DNA from: Paraurantiacibacter namhicola | Lineage (GTDB): Bacteria > Pseudomonadota > Alphaproteobacteria > Sphingomonadales > Sphingomonadaceae | DNA length: 64,000 nucleotides | Reading direction: 5' to 3' | NCBI RefSeq assembly: GCF_001687545.1 | Contig: NZ_CP016545.1 | Coordinates: 1,101,001 to 1,165,000 of the forward strand | Shown here: in pieces, positions 1-7,880 of the stretch | Layout: every line of letters starts with the position of its first letter | Position numbering within the stretch: position 1 is the stretch's first letter | Made by a program: the position numbers and the translations under genes | Notes under the pieces: generated by a model | The model's database searches: none | Seen by the model: only the letters and a program-made list of their open reading frames with translations | What the model was told of the DNA's origin: nothing

Positions 1-188
1 ATGGAATAGATCAGGCCTGCACCCAGCACGAACATGATAGCGAACATGAACTTGGCCCATCCGCCCAGCGGGCCGGCCATGGCATCACCCATCTGGCTGA
101 ACAGGCCCCTTCGATCGTCGAGGCTGCGCAGGAAAGCGCGGTCGTCGGCATCCAGTGCTGCTGCAATATTTTCATCTGTCTTGGACAT
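1..188 (-). CDS. DUF6768-like small membrane protein (partial, C-terminus outside window)
   Basis: The first 62 residues of a protein whose remainder lies beyond the left edge. It starts MSKTDENIAAAL, has an acidic, helical N-terminus of about 45 residues and then enters a hydrophobic stretch (AKFMFAIMFVLGAGLIYS) that looks like a first transmembrane helix. Its start codon lies inside the last 17 bases of the sigma-factor gene, so the two are translationally coupled. Short membrane proteins of this type (DUF6768) are commonly encoded directly after ECF sigma genes in sphingomonads. Inference: it may act as the membrane partner or anti-sigma of the upstream factor. The family assignment is from memory of the N-terminal pattern and is moderately sure. 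Confidence 0.65.
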   Translation of the reverse strand, partial: MSKTDENIAAALDADDRAFLRSLDDRRGLFSQMGDAMAGPLGGWAKFMFAIMFVLGAGLIYS

Positions 189-756
189 TGGTCTTCTCCT
201 TTGAATCGGCTTGCGTTGGCAACAGCGCCAGTTTCAGGGCGCGGCGGGCATGAAACAGGCGGGACTTGGCCGTACCGGGCGGGACGTCCTGAACTGCGGC
301 GATCTCGCTGATGGTAAGGCCTTCAATGTAATGCAGGTGGGCGGCCAGGGCCTGTTCGCGCGGCAGGCTTTCCATCGCGCGTGCCAGGTCCAGCTTTCGC
401 AGCTCGTCGCGCTGGTCGGCAGGTACGTCTTCGGGCATTTCGGCACTGCGGGCGCGGGCACGTCCGGCCGTGCGCACGGCATCGGCACACCGTCGTTGCA
501 GAATGCCAAAGGCCCACGGGGCAAAGCGGTCCTGGTCGCGAAGCCGGCCAAGGCCACGCATGATTGCGACCCAGCTGTCCTGCGCTACGTCCTGCGCCAG
601 GTCCGCGCCGATCAAACGGCGTGCCGTGCGAAGCAGCCGGGGGTGCCAGCGAATGGCCAACCGCTCCGCCGCGCGCCCATCGCCGGACTGTGCAAGCACT
701 ACCAGCAGGGCGTCGTACGCCTGCCGTGTCTCTTCATGGCGGATTGGCTTTCCCAT
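172..756 (-). CDS. ECF-type RNA polymerase sigma factor
   Basis: A 194-residue sigma-70 family protein of extracytoplasmic-function size. Region 2 spans roughly residues 25-95, with the helix RLIGADLAQDVAQDSWVAI (core binding) and the RFAPWAFGI segment that follows it (-10 recognition). Region 4 spans about residues 130-185, with the helix-turn-helix GLTISEIAAVQDVPPGTAKS for -35 recognition. There is no N-terminal region 1.1 or long C-terminal extension. It overlaps the start of the DUF6768-like gene by 17 bases, the usual sigma/partner arrangement. It is divergent from the winged-helix gene at 913, with about 155 bases between them. The target regulon cannot be read from the sequence. Confidence 0.9.
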   Translation of the reverse strand: MGKPIRHEETRQAYDALLVVLAQSGDGRAAERLAIRWHPRLLRTARRLIGADLAQDVAQDSWVAIMRGLGRLRDQDRFAPWAFGILQRRCADAVRTAGRARARSAEMPEDVPADQRDELRKLDLARAMESLPREQALAAHLHYIEGLTISEIAAVQDVPPGTAKSRLFHARRALKLALLPTQADSKEKTNVQDR

Positions 757-861
757 CGTGTGGATAGTCGCCCGTGACCGGCAAAAGGTTCAACTGCCGT
801 TACAGTTTTCTCTTCGTTGAGGCCCCGTCGAAACGGAACATTCTTGACCTGACCGCCTTTT

Positions 862-876
862 GTTCTCATCTTGTTC
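862..876 (+). promoter_or_regulatory. LexA-like SOS box GTTC-N7-GTTC
   Basis: A direct repeat GTTC, seven bases, GTTC lies 37 bases before the likely start codon of the winged-helix gene. This is exactly the operator architecture known for LexA in alphaproteobacteria. The pattern fixes only eight bases, so about two chance copies are expected per 64 kb on both strands. Position in a promoter region is the main support. Confidence 0.45.
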
Positions 877-912
877 GCGTGTCGACTCGCAAAATGGGTC
901 AGGGGAGATCAG

Positions 913-1905
913 ATGAGCCAGGCTGACTTTGCATATGCTCCCGCGAACGATTCCGCGGGAATGACTCTCGCCGTCTCGGTTTATGCGGACCGGGATGCTG
1001 TGCGCAGCCAAATCCGCGAGGATGTGACGGCGGCCGGCCTTTCCGTGCGCGAGTGCGGCGGGGTGGCGGGGCTGCTGGAAGGCGATCCGCGCCCGCTGGG
1101 CGAAGTGGTGCTGCTCGATTGCCCGCAGGTCTCCGGCGCGGCGCTGGCCGCCCTGTCCCGGCTAGACGAGCGAGTGGCGCGGTCCGGCGCGCATCTCGTG
1201 ATTTCGACCAGCGTGGACGGGCTGGAGGATGTCTTCGGCTGCTGCGACACGTCGAACCCGCAGATCCTGGTCAATCCGACGCGGGCGGAGCGCGTGATTG
1301 CGCTGGGCCGCGTGCTGGCCCGCGTGCCCAATTTGCGGCTGCGGGAGCTTTCGGACGAGGATCGCCTGTCGCTGCTTCGCCTGACGGAACAGGTCGGGCA
1401 GATTGCGGAAAGGCTGGAAAAGCTGGGTGATCGGGAGGCGCGCAGCGGCGAGTCCGGCGCGTTCCGGTTCGAAAGCCCGGCCCCGAAATACTCCGGGCCG
1501 GAAGAGGAGGGCAAGGGACAGGAAGGGGACCGGCTGGTTCGCGCAACCCGTCCGGCGCTGCCCGATCCGCGTCTGGTGCGCCGCATCATCCGCCAGCGCC
1601 AATTGCGCGCACGGTTTTTCGATGGGGACCTGTTCGCCGATCCGGCTTGGGACATGCTGCTGGACCTGACGGCTGCGCGCGTCGAGCATACGCGCGTGTC
1701 CGTCACCAGCCTGTGCATCGCCAGCGGCGTCCCGCCCACCACGGCGCTGCGCTGGATCAGCCAGATGACCGATGCCGGACTGCTTGAACGGGTGGAGGAT
1801 GAGACCGATCGCCGCCGCGCCTTCATCACTCTGACGGAGAAGTCGGTCGATGCGATGTCACGCTATTTCGCGGAACTGGGCAAGGCCGCCGCGCAGATGG
1901 TCTGA
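913..1905 (+). CDS. Winged-helix (MarR-like) DNA-binding protein with receiver-like N-terminal domain
   Basis: A 330-residue protein. The start at 913 is chosen because AGGGGAGA sits just upstream; an earlier in-frame start at 871 would lie inside the GTTC repeat. Residues about 15-135 show alternating strand/helix segments resembling a response-regulator-like fold (VVLLDCPQVS, HLVISTS, QILVNPT), but no clear phosphoacceptor set. Residues 140-170 are a charged helix, probably coiled coil. The C-terminal 90 residues form a MarR-type winged helix: RVSVTSLCIASGVPPTTALR is the helix-turn-helix and ETDRRRAFITLT the wing. Ligand and targets are unknown. The gene is single, convergent with the asparaginase gene and possibly under LexA control. 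Confidence 0.75.
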   Translation: MSQADFAYAPANDSAGMTLAVSVYADRDAVRSQIREDVTAAGLSVRECGGVAGLLEGDPRPLGEVVLLDCPQVSGAALAALSRLDERVARSGAHLVISTSVDGLEDVFGCCDTSNPQILVNPTRAERVIALGRVLARVPNLRLRELSDEDRLSLLRLTEQVGQIAERLEKLGDREARSGESGAFRFESPAPKYSGPEEEGKGQEGDRLVRATRPALPDPRLVRRIIRQRQLRARFFDGDLFADPAWDMLLDLTAARVEHTRVSVTSLCIASGVPPTTALRWISQMTDAGLLERVEDETDRRRAFITLTEKSVDAMSRYFAELGKAAAQMV

Positions 1906-1917
1906 GGCGGCAGGCGC

Positions 1918-2907
1918 TTACTTCAGCCCGTCGATCACGGACTGGATTTCGCCCGCCTGCGTCACGCCAGACTCTATCAGCACGCAAAGCAGTATGCGCG
2001 CCTTGGCCGGGCCGAGATCGCGTGCGGCGACGAGGCCGAGCGCATCGTCATCCACTTCCACATTCCGCTCCACCAGGCCTTCATCCACCCGGCTGGCACG
2101 CAGCACCGGCATGCCGCGCGCCGCTGCCCCCGCCAGCGCCTGCAGCACCGGCCCGGGGGCGTTGCCCTGTCCCATGCCTGCCAGCACCAAACCCTGCGCC
2201 CCACCTTGCAGCACGGCGTCCACGATGCCTGCATCCATCCCTGCATGGGCGTGGATCACGTCCACGCGCGGCATGGCTTCTGGGAAGGCGAAGCGTGCAT
2301 CCTCACCCGTACGTCCTGCGGGCCCAAACCAATCGACGCCTGACGGGCTGGCATGGCCCACCGGCCCGCGCGGGAAACCGGCAAAGGCGCCCGTGCCCTG
2401 CGTGCGGGCCTTGCGCACGTCGCGCGCGGCGAAGACGTGGTCGCCCATGGCCAGCAGCACGCCGCGCCCGGCCGCCTTGGCGTCGCAGGCGATGGCGAGG
2501 GCATTGGCGAGGTTGCGCATCCCGTCGCTGCCCAGCGCATCGGCGGGCCGCATCGCGCCTGCGAGCACCACCGGCTTCGTGGTCGGAAGGGTGAGATCCA
2601 GCAGGAATGCGGTCTCCTCCGCCGTGTCCGTGCCATGCGTGATGACCACACCGCGCACATCCGCATCGGCCATTGCCGCCAGGCATTCGGCATGCAGCGC
2701 GGCCCATTCGCGTGGGCCGATGTCCTGCGACCCCAGGCTGGCGACCTGCCGCGCCTCGATCGGCCCGGTCACGCCCGCAGCGCGCGCCTCTGCCAGCAAT
2801 TGTTCGATTCCGATCTGCCCGGATCGATAAGCGCGACCGGTGGCAGATTGCCCCCGTCCGGCGATGGTGCCGCCGGTTGCCAAGATGCGGATGGTGCCCT
2901 GTGCCAT
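1918..2907 (-). CDS. L-asparaginase (type I/II family)
   Basis: A 329-residue enzyme that hydrolyses asparagine to aspartate and ammonia. The N-terminal threonine motif TGGTIAG (about residues 11-17) and the second catalytic motif HGTDTAEETA (about 90-99) are both intact. They supply the two nucleophile-side threonines and the Asp of the Thr-Lys-Asp triad. A conserved SDGMRNLANA segment follows near residue 126. No signal peptide is visible, so it is probably cytoplasmic. Length is normal for the family. It is transcribed alone, convergent with the winged-helix gene, with its 5' end 61 bases from tRNA-Val. Substrate preference (Asn versus Gln) cannot be decided. Confidence 0.9.
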   Translation of the reverse strand: MAQGTIRILATGGTIAGRGQSATGRAYRSGQIGIEQLLAEARAAGVTGPIEARQVASLGSQDIGPREWAALHAECLAAMADADVRGVVITHGTDTAEETAFLLDLTLPTTKPVVLAGAMRPADALGSDGMRNLANALAIACDAKAAGRGVLLAMGDHVFAARDVRKARTQGTGAFAGFPRGPVGHASPSGVDWFGPAGRTGEDARFAFPEAMPRVDVIHAHAGMDAGIVDAVLQGGAQGLVLAGMGQGNAPGPVLQALAGAAARGMPVLRASRVDEGLVERNVEVDDDALGLVAARDLGPAKARILLCVLIESGVTQAGEIQSVIDGLK

Positions 2908-2930
2908 GCCGCCCCGCTTAGCGCGGTGGG

Positions 2931-2958
2931 TTGACGTGCGCCATCCTGCATCTAATAG
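2931..2958 (+). promoter_or_regulatory. Probable promoter of tRNA-Val
   Basis: TTGACG at 2931-2936 and TAATAG at 2953-2958 are separated by 16 bases, a good sigma-70 type pair. The predicted start of transcription falls only a few bases before the tRNA 5' end at 2969. Confidence 0.55.
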
Positions 2959-2968
2959 CGCGCTGCAG

Positions 2969-3044
2969 GGGCGGTTAGCTCAGCTGGTAGAGCATCTCGT
3001 TTACACCGAGAGGGTCAGCGGTTCGAACCCGTTACCGCCCACCA
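2969..3044 (+). tRNA. tRNA-Val (anticodon TAC)
   Basis: A complete 76-base cloverleaf. The acceptor stem GGGCGGT pairs with ACCGCCC, the D arm is GCTC..GAGC, and the anticodon stem TCTCG/CGAGA closes the loop TTTACAC, giving anticodon TAC. The T arm carries GGTTCGAACCC. The 3' CCA is encoded. No repeat of its 3' end was found downstream, so nothing suggests an integrated element. Confidence 0.96.
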
Positions 3045-3168
3045 GTTTCGGTCAGACAAGATCATCCGGGGGATGGTCTTGCTCCGAAACTCCCGAGCGA
3101 TATCGCCGTGGACAAGCTACACGGCCGCGCTTCATGCGATCACGCCCGGCGCGTTATGCATGGCCGGG

Positions 3169-4452
3169 ATGAGAAATCTGAACATCGCCATCGCCGGATG
3201 CGGTATTGCCGGGCTCGCCGCCGCGCTGGCGCTGACCCGCCAGGGCCATCGCACGGTTCTGTTCGAGCGCTTCGAGACGCCGCGACCCATCGGCTCCGGC
3301 TTGATGATTCAGCCGACCGGCCTGTCGGTCCTTGCCGCGCTCAGGCTCGCGGAGCAGGCTGTCGCGCATGGCGCGCCGGTCTCGCGCCTCTACGGCCTCA
3401 ACGCGCAGGGCGAAAAGGTGCTGGACGCCCGCTATGCCGACCTGTCGGTCGAACATGCCTTCGGCCTCGGCATCCACCGCGCCAGCCTGTTCGGCATCTT
3501 GTGGAGCGCCGCGCAGAACACGGGCGTTGAGATTGAGGTTGGCCGCTGCATTAACGGGTCGGACCATGATGGCAAGACCGCGCGCCTCAACTTCGACGAC
3601 GGTACGCAAAGTGCAGCTTTCGACCTGATTATCGACGCCAGCGGCACGCGGTCAACGCTCGCGCCCGAATGCGGGCAGGAGCTTCCCTTCGGCGCGCTGT
3701 GGACGACGCTGGACTGGCCGGAGGACGGCCCGTTTGATCCCGCGCTGCTGGAACAGCGCTATCGCATGGCGAGCGAGATGGTCGGCGTCCTGCCAACCGG
3801 GCAAACATTCGGCACGAATCGGCGGCAACTCGCCTTCTTCTGGTCACTGCAGGCCGATCGGCATGCGGCATGGCGGGATGCCGGGTTGGAAGGCTGGAAG
3901 GAAGAAGTGCGCGCCCTGTGGCCGCAGTGTGAGGGTCTGCTCGAGCAGATTACCGACTCCGAACAGATGGTCTTTGCCCGTTACGCCCATCGCTGCGTTC
4001 CGCGTCCAGTCGACGGGCGGCTGGTGCATATCGGCGATGCTTGGCACTCGGCCAGCCCGCAGCTCGGGCAGGGGGCAAACATGGCGCTGCTGGACGCGTG
4101 GGCGCTGTCAAAGGCAATCGGCGAGGGGCCGAATCTATCCGCTGCGCTCGGCCAATTCGTGCAGCTGCGCCAGCGACACGTGAAGCTTTACCAGGCCGTC
4201 ACGGCTTTTTTCACGCCGCTGTATCAGTCAGCCCGCGCCGCTCCCGCGGTCCTGCGCGATTTTCTCTTCGCGCCGCTGTCCCGCGTGCCGCCGGGGCCTG
4301 CCATACAGGCTCGCCTGATGGGCGGGCTTGCGGGTGCGCCGCTAGGGAAGCTGGGCCTGCAGGCTCCGGATTTCGCGGCGCTCCGAAAGGCCGTTCAGGC
4401 GCCCGCATCCTCAAGTACCAGAGCGCGGGCATCCTCGCTCGCCCAGTCGTAG
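3169..4452 (+). CDS. FAD-dependent monooxygenase (aromatic hydroxylase family)
   Basis: A 427-residue flavoprotein of the class A monooxygenase type. The dinucleotide-binding motif GCGIAGLAAALAL is at the very N-terminus (about residues 8-20), followed by the acidic strand end VLFER. The DG-type region LIIDASGTRS lies near residue 155. The GD motif HIGDAWHSASPQLGQGANM (about 286-304) binds the flavin ribityl chain. The start at 3169 places the motif at the usual distance; 3160 is also in frame. The last 58 bases overlap convergently with the tlpA-like gene. It sits directly after tRNA-Val. The substrate is unknown; salicylate- or ubiquinone-type hydroxylases share this fold. Confidence 0.82.
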   Translation: MRNLNIAIAGCGIAGLAAALALTRQGHRTVLFERFETPRPIGSGLMIQPTGLSVLAALRLAEQAVAHGAPVSRLYGLNAQGEKVLDARYADLSVEHAFGLGIHRASLFGILWSAAQNTGVEIEVGRCINGSDHDGKTARLNFDDGTQSAAFDLIIDASGTRSTLAPECGQELPFGALWTTLDWPEDGPFDPALLEQRYRMASEMVGVLPTGQTFGTNRRQLAFFWSLQADRHAAWRDAGLEGWKEEVRALWPQCEGLLEQITDSEQMVFARYAHRCVPRPVDGRLVHIGDAWHSASPQLGQGANMALLDAWALSKAIGEGPNLSAALGQFVQLRQRHVKLYQAVTAFFTPLYQSARAAPAVLRDFLFAPLSRVPPGPAIQARLMGGLAGAPLGKLGLQAPDFAALRKAVQAPASSSTRARASSLAQS

Positions 4453-4985
4453 CCGCCCATTACGCGCCAGACTTCGCGGCCTTGCGCGTCATACAGCACG
4501 GTGAGCGGCAGGCTGGCCCCGCCGCCGAAGGCGAAAGCAAGGTCGTTGCGCTCGTCCATCCACATGGGAAGGTTGGGGAGGTTTCGCTCGGCAAAGAAGG
4601 GCTCGACCGCTTCTGCGCCTTTCATGTCCTCGCTCACGGTTAGGACGCGCACCTGCCCGTCCAGCTCGCCCGCCAGTTCGTCCAGCAGCGGCATTTCGTG
4701 GACGCAGGGCGCGCACCAGGTCGCCCAGAGGTTCAGCAGGACGGGCTGGCCAGCCGTCTCGCGCAGGGCCAGCGTGGTCCCGTCGGGCGCGGTGACGGTC
4801 ACGTCCGGGATCGGGTCGCCCGCAAAATCGCGCGTCAGCGTGCCGTTCAACATGGCAGCATCCTCGCCCTGCTTGTCCGCAGCGGAGTTTTCCTGCGGTT
4901 GCGCGCCATCGGTGCCATCACTATCGCAGGCCCCCAGACACAGTGCGAGGGCCAGGGCCGTTGTGAGCGAGGAAAAGCGGGACAT
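4395..4985 (-). CDS. TlpA-like thioredoxin-fold lipoprotein
   Basis: A 196-residue exported thiol-disulfide protein. The signal sequence ends in the lipobox LGAC, giving a lipidated Cys20, so it is probably anchored to a membrane facing the periplasm. A low-complexity acidic linker follows. The thioredoxin domain (residues about 50-195) carries the redox site WCAPC (Cys91 and Cys94) and the cis-Pro strand SLPLTVLYD. Such proteins reduce or isomerise disulfides, often during cytochrome c or copper-site maturation. It is divergent from argH, and the two start codons share two bases (CATGG at 4983-4987). Its ribosome-binding GGAG lies within the first argH codons. The 3' end overlaps the flavoprotein gene. 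Confidence 0.85.
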   Translation of the reverse strand: MSRFSSLTTALALALCLGACDSDGTDGAQPQENSAADKQGEDAAMLNGTLTRDFAGDPIPDVTVTAPDGTTLALRETAGQPVLLNLWATWCAPCVHEMPLLDELAGELDGQVRVLTVSEDMKGAEAVEPFFAERNLPNLPMWMDERNDLAFAFGGGASLPLTVLYDAQGREVWRVMGGYDWASEDARALVLEDAGA

Positions 4986-6375
4986 GGAAGGCTCCAACCA
5001 GATGTGGGGCGGGCGCTTTGCCGAAGGGCCGGGCGCGATCATGCGCGAGATAAATGCCTCCATCCCGTTCGACAAGGCATTGTGGCGGCAGGATATCGCC
5101 GCGTCCAAGGCGCATGTGGCCATGCTGGGCGCTTGCGGCATCGTCAGCGCTGAGGATGCGGTGGCAATCGCCGAGGGGCTGGACCGCGTCGCAGCAGAGT
5201 ATGAGAAGGACGGCGTGCCCGAGGACTGGGACCTCGAGGACATCCACATGACAACCGAAAGCCGCCTTGCCGAGCTGATCGGCCCAGTGGCCGGCCGCCT
5301 GCACACGGCGCGCAGCCGCAATGACCAGGTGGCGACGGACTTCCGGCTTTGGGTGCGTGAGGCGCTGGCCCGCGCCGATGCCGGGCTGGAGGCCCTGCAG
5401 CGCGCGCTGGTGACGCGGGCGGGCGAGCATGCCGATGCCATCATGCCCGGCTTTACCCATTTGCAGACTGCGCAGCCGGTGACGCTGGGCCACCATCTGA
5501 TGGCTTATTACGAGATGGTACGGCGCGACCGGGCGCGGTTCTGCGCCGCCGCCGAGCGGCTGGACGAATGTCCGCTTGGCAGCGCTGCCCTGGCGGGCAC
5601 GGGCTTCTCCATCGACCGCAAGATGACAGCGCAGGCGCTGGGCTTTCGAGAACCGACGCGCAACAGCCTGGATGCCGTCAGCGACAGGGACTTCGCGCTC
5701 GATTACCTGCAGGCCGCCAGCCAGTGCGCCATCCACCTCAGCCGCCTGGCGGAGGAGATGATCATCTGGGCCAGCCAGCCCTTCGGCTTCGTGCGCATGC
5801 CCGACAGCCTCAGCACCGGCAGCTCCATCATGCCGCAGAAGAAGAACCCCGATGCGGCGGAACTGGTGCGCGGCCATGCCGGGCGCATCATCGGCTGCAC
5901 CACCGCGCTGATGGTGACGATGAAGGGCCTGCCGCTCGCCTATTCCAAGGACATGCAGGACGACAAACCGCCCGTGTTCGAGGCGGCAGGCCTGCTCGAC
6001 CTGTGTATCGCCGCGATGACGGGCATGGTCGCGGACGCCACCTTCCGCACCGACCGCATGCGTGAGGCGGCAGAGCTGGGCTATGCCACGGCGACCGACC
6101 TGGCCGACTGGTTGGTGACCGCTGCCGATGTGCCATTTCGCGAGGCGCACCACATCACCGGCGCGGCCGTGAAGCTGGCGGAGGAGCGCGGCTGCGCGCT
6201 GGATGCTCTGCCGCTTGCGGATTTGCAGGACATCGACGCACGGATAGACGAGCGCGTGTTCGAGGCCCTGTCCGTGGAGGCTTCGGTCGCCGCGCGGGCA
6301 AGCTATGGCGGCACTGCGCCGCAGCAGGTGAAGGCGCGCGTGGCCGAGGCTCGCCGCGAATTGGGGATGGACTGA
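4984..6375 (+). CDS. argH: Argininosuccinate lyase
   Basis: A 463-residue enzyme of the fumarase/aspartase superfamily that cleaves argininosuccinate to arginine and fumarate, the last step of arginine synthesis. The N-terminal signature MWGGRF, the block [13 protein letters not shown] and the superfamily signature [13 protein letters not shown] (about residues 280-292, with the catalytic Ser loop) are all present. The C-terminal [11 protein letters not shown] segment is also typical. The start at 4984 gives nine residues before GGRF; ATG at 5002 is an alternative that would remove the overlap with the divergent tlpA-like start. It overlaps the next gene by one base (TGATG), giving the chain argH, small lipoprotein, lysA. 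Confidence 0.96.
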   Translation: MEGSNQMWGGRFAEGPGAIMREINASIPFDKALWRQDIAASKAHVAMLGACGIVSAEDAVAIAEGLDRVAAEYEKDGVPEDWDLEDIHMTTESRLAELIGPVAGRLHTARSRNDQVATDFRLWVREALARADAGLEALQRALVTRAGEHADAIMPGFTHLQTAQPVTLGHHLMAYYEMVRRDRARFCAAAERLDECPLGSAALAGTGFSIDRKMTAQALGFREPTRNSLDAVSDRDFALDYLQAASQCAIHLSRLAEEMIIWASQPFGFVRMPDSLSTGSSIMPQKKNPDAAELVRGHAGRIIGCTTALMVTMKGLPLAYSKDMQDDKPPVFEAAGLLDLCIAAMTGMVADATFRTDRMREAAELGYATATDLADWLVTAADVPFREAHHITGAAVKLAEERGCALDALPLADLQDIDARIDERVFEALSVEASVAARASYGGTAPQQVKARVAEARRELGMD

Positions 6376-6614
6376 TGCGGACACTTGTCCTGCCGATGAT
6401 GCTGCTGGCGCTGGCCGCGTGCGGAAACCAGAAGGGGCTGGAGCGGCCGGAGGATTACCCGCCGCCCAAGGTCCCGTACGGGCGCGAGGAGGCGCTTGAT
6501 GCGGACGAGCTGCTGACGCCTGACCAGATGGCCGTCCCGGCCCGCAGCGTGGAGCCGGAAGCCCGCTCCGGCGAGCGGGAGGACGATCCCTTCGACCTGC
6601 CGCCGGAAGGCTGA
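6375..6614 (+). CDS. Small proline/acid-rich lipoprotein (LptM-like)
   Basis: A 79-residue lipoprotein. A short signal ends in the lipobox LAAC, so Cys16 is probably lipidated; the next residues are GNQKGL. The mature part is rich in Pro, Glu and Asp, and is probably unstructured. It is coupled to argH by the TGATG overlap and lies 3 bases before lysA. In E. coli the tiny lipoprotein LptM (YifL) sits beside dapF and helps mature the LPS translocon LptD. A small lipoprotein at the equivalent lysine-gene position here may be its counterpart. That link is positional inference; sequence similarity is limited to the N-terminus. Confidence 0.75.
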   Translation: MRTLVLPMMLLALAACGNQKGLERPEDYPPPKVPYGREEALDADELLTPDQMAVPARSVEPEARSGEREDDPFDLPPEG

Positions 6615-6617
6615 CCC

Positions 6618-7880
6618 ATGGATCATTTCGCACTTCGCGGCGGCGTCATGCATGCCGAGGATGTCCCGCTGCCGGTGATCGCGCAGGAGGTGGGCACGCC
6701 CGTTTACGTCTATTCGCGCGCCACGCTGGAGCGGCACGCGCGCGTGTTCCGCGATGCGCTGGCGCCGCTGGGCGATGTCCACCTGGCCTTTGCCGTGAAG
6801 AGCAATCCGAACCTGGCCGTACTGAAAGTGATGCAGCGCGAGGGGTACGGGGCGGATGTGGTTTCCGGCGGAGAACTGATGCGCGCGCTGGCGGCGGGCA
6901 TGGCGCCTGCCGATATCGTTTTCTCCGGCGTGGGCAAGACGCGCGCCGAGCTGCTGCTCGGGCTGGAAAAGCGGATCGGCCAGTTCAACATCGAGTCGCG
7001 AGAGGAAGGCCGCGAGCTGGCGGAGCTGGCGGCGGAGATGGGCGTGGAGGCGCAGGCGACCCTGCGGATCAATCCCGATGTGGACGCCGGGACGCATGAG
7101 AAAATTTCCACCGGGCGCGCGGAGAACAAGTTCGGCATCCCGCTGGTCCATGCGCGGGAGGCCTTTGCCGAGCTCGCCGGGCTGGAAGGGCTGAACCTGC
7201 GAGGCGTGGCGGTGCATATCGGCAGCCAGCTGCTGGACCTTTCCCCACTGGAAGCGGCTTTCGAGAAGGTCGGCGCGCTGGTGGCGAACCTGCGCGAGGC
7301 TGGCCACAACGTCACCCATGTCGATCTCGGCGGCGGGCTGGGCGTGCCTTACAAGGCGGGCGAGAACCCGCCGAGCCCGGCGGAATACGGCGCCATGGTG
7401 GCCCGCGTGACGAAGGGTTGGGGCGTGCACCTGACCTTCGAGCCAGGCCGGGTCATTGCCGGCAATGCTGGCGTCTTGCTGACCCGCGTCGTGCGCGTGA
7501 AGCGTGGCGGCAACGGCCCGCCCTTCGTGATCGTGGACGCGGCCATGAACGACCTCGCGCGCCCGGCGCTTTACGGCGCATGGCATGATTTCGAGGCGGT
7601 CGAACCCTCCGGCGAACGCATGACGGCCAATATCGTCGGGCCGATCTGCGAGACGGGCGATACCTTCGCGCGCGACCGCGAATGCGACGCACTGCAATCG
7701 GGCGAGCTGGCCGTGTTCCGCACCGCGGGAGCTTACGGGGCGACGATGGCCAGCAGTTACAACTCGCGCGGTTTCGTGGCCGAGGTCATGGTGGACGGCA
7801 GCCAGTGGGCCGTGGTGGCCGACCGCATTGCGCCGGAAACCATAAGCGACGCAGAGCGCGTTCCCGAATGGCTGGAATAG
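6618..7880 (+). CDS. lysA: Diaminopimelate decarboxylase
   Basis: A 420-residue PLP enzyme of alanine-racemase fold that converts meso-diaminopimelate to lysine. Lys61 in AFAVKSNPN is the Schiff-base lysine. The glycine-rich phosphate-binding segment is DLGGGLGVPY (about residues 236-245). The C-terminal active-site motifs GPICETGDTF and GAYGATMASSYNSR (Cys of the second and Tyr of the third motif) are intact. Length matches the family. It follows the small lipoprotein by three bases and overlaps the siroheme-like gene by 13 bases, so it is internal to an operon running from argH. Confidence 0.97.
   Translation: MDHFALRGGVMHAEDVPLPVIAQEVGTPVYVYSRATLERHARVFRDALAPLGDVHLAFAVKSNPNLAVLKVMQREGYGADVVSGGELMRALAAGMAPADIVFSGVGKTRAELLLGLEKRIGQFNIESREEGRELAELAAEMGVEAQATLRINPDVDAGTHEKISTGRAENKFGIPLVHAREAFAELAGLEGLNLRGVAVHIGSQLLDLSPLEAAFEKVGALVANLREAGHNVTHVDLGGGLGVPYKAGENPPSPAEYGAMVARVTKGWGVHLTFEPGRVIAGNAGVLLTRVVRVKRGGNGPPFVIVDAAMNDLARPALYGAWHDFEAVEPSGERMTANIVGPICETGDTFARDRECDALQSGELAVFRTAGAYGATMASSYNSRGFVAEVMVDGSQWAVVADRIAPETISDAERVPEWLE

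Noticed and set aside
2969-4452. Possible genomic island inserted at tRNA-Val
   Set aside because: No integrase, no direct repeat of the tRNA 3' end and no clear composition change were seen; the flavoprotein alone is not enough.
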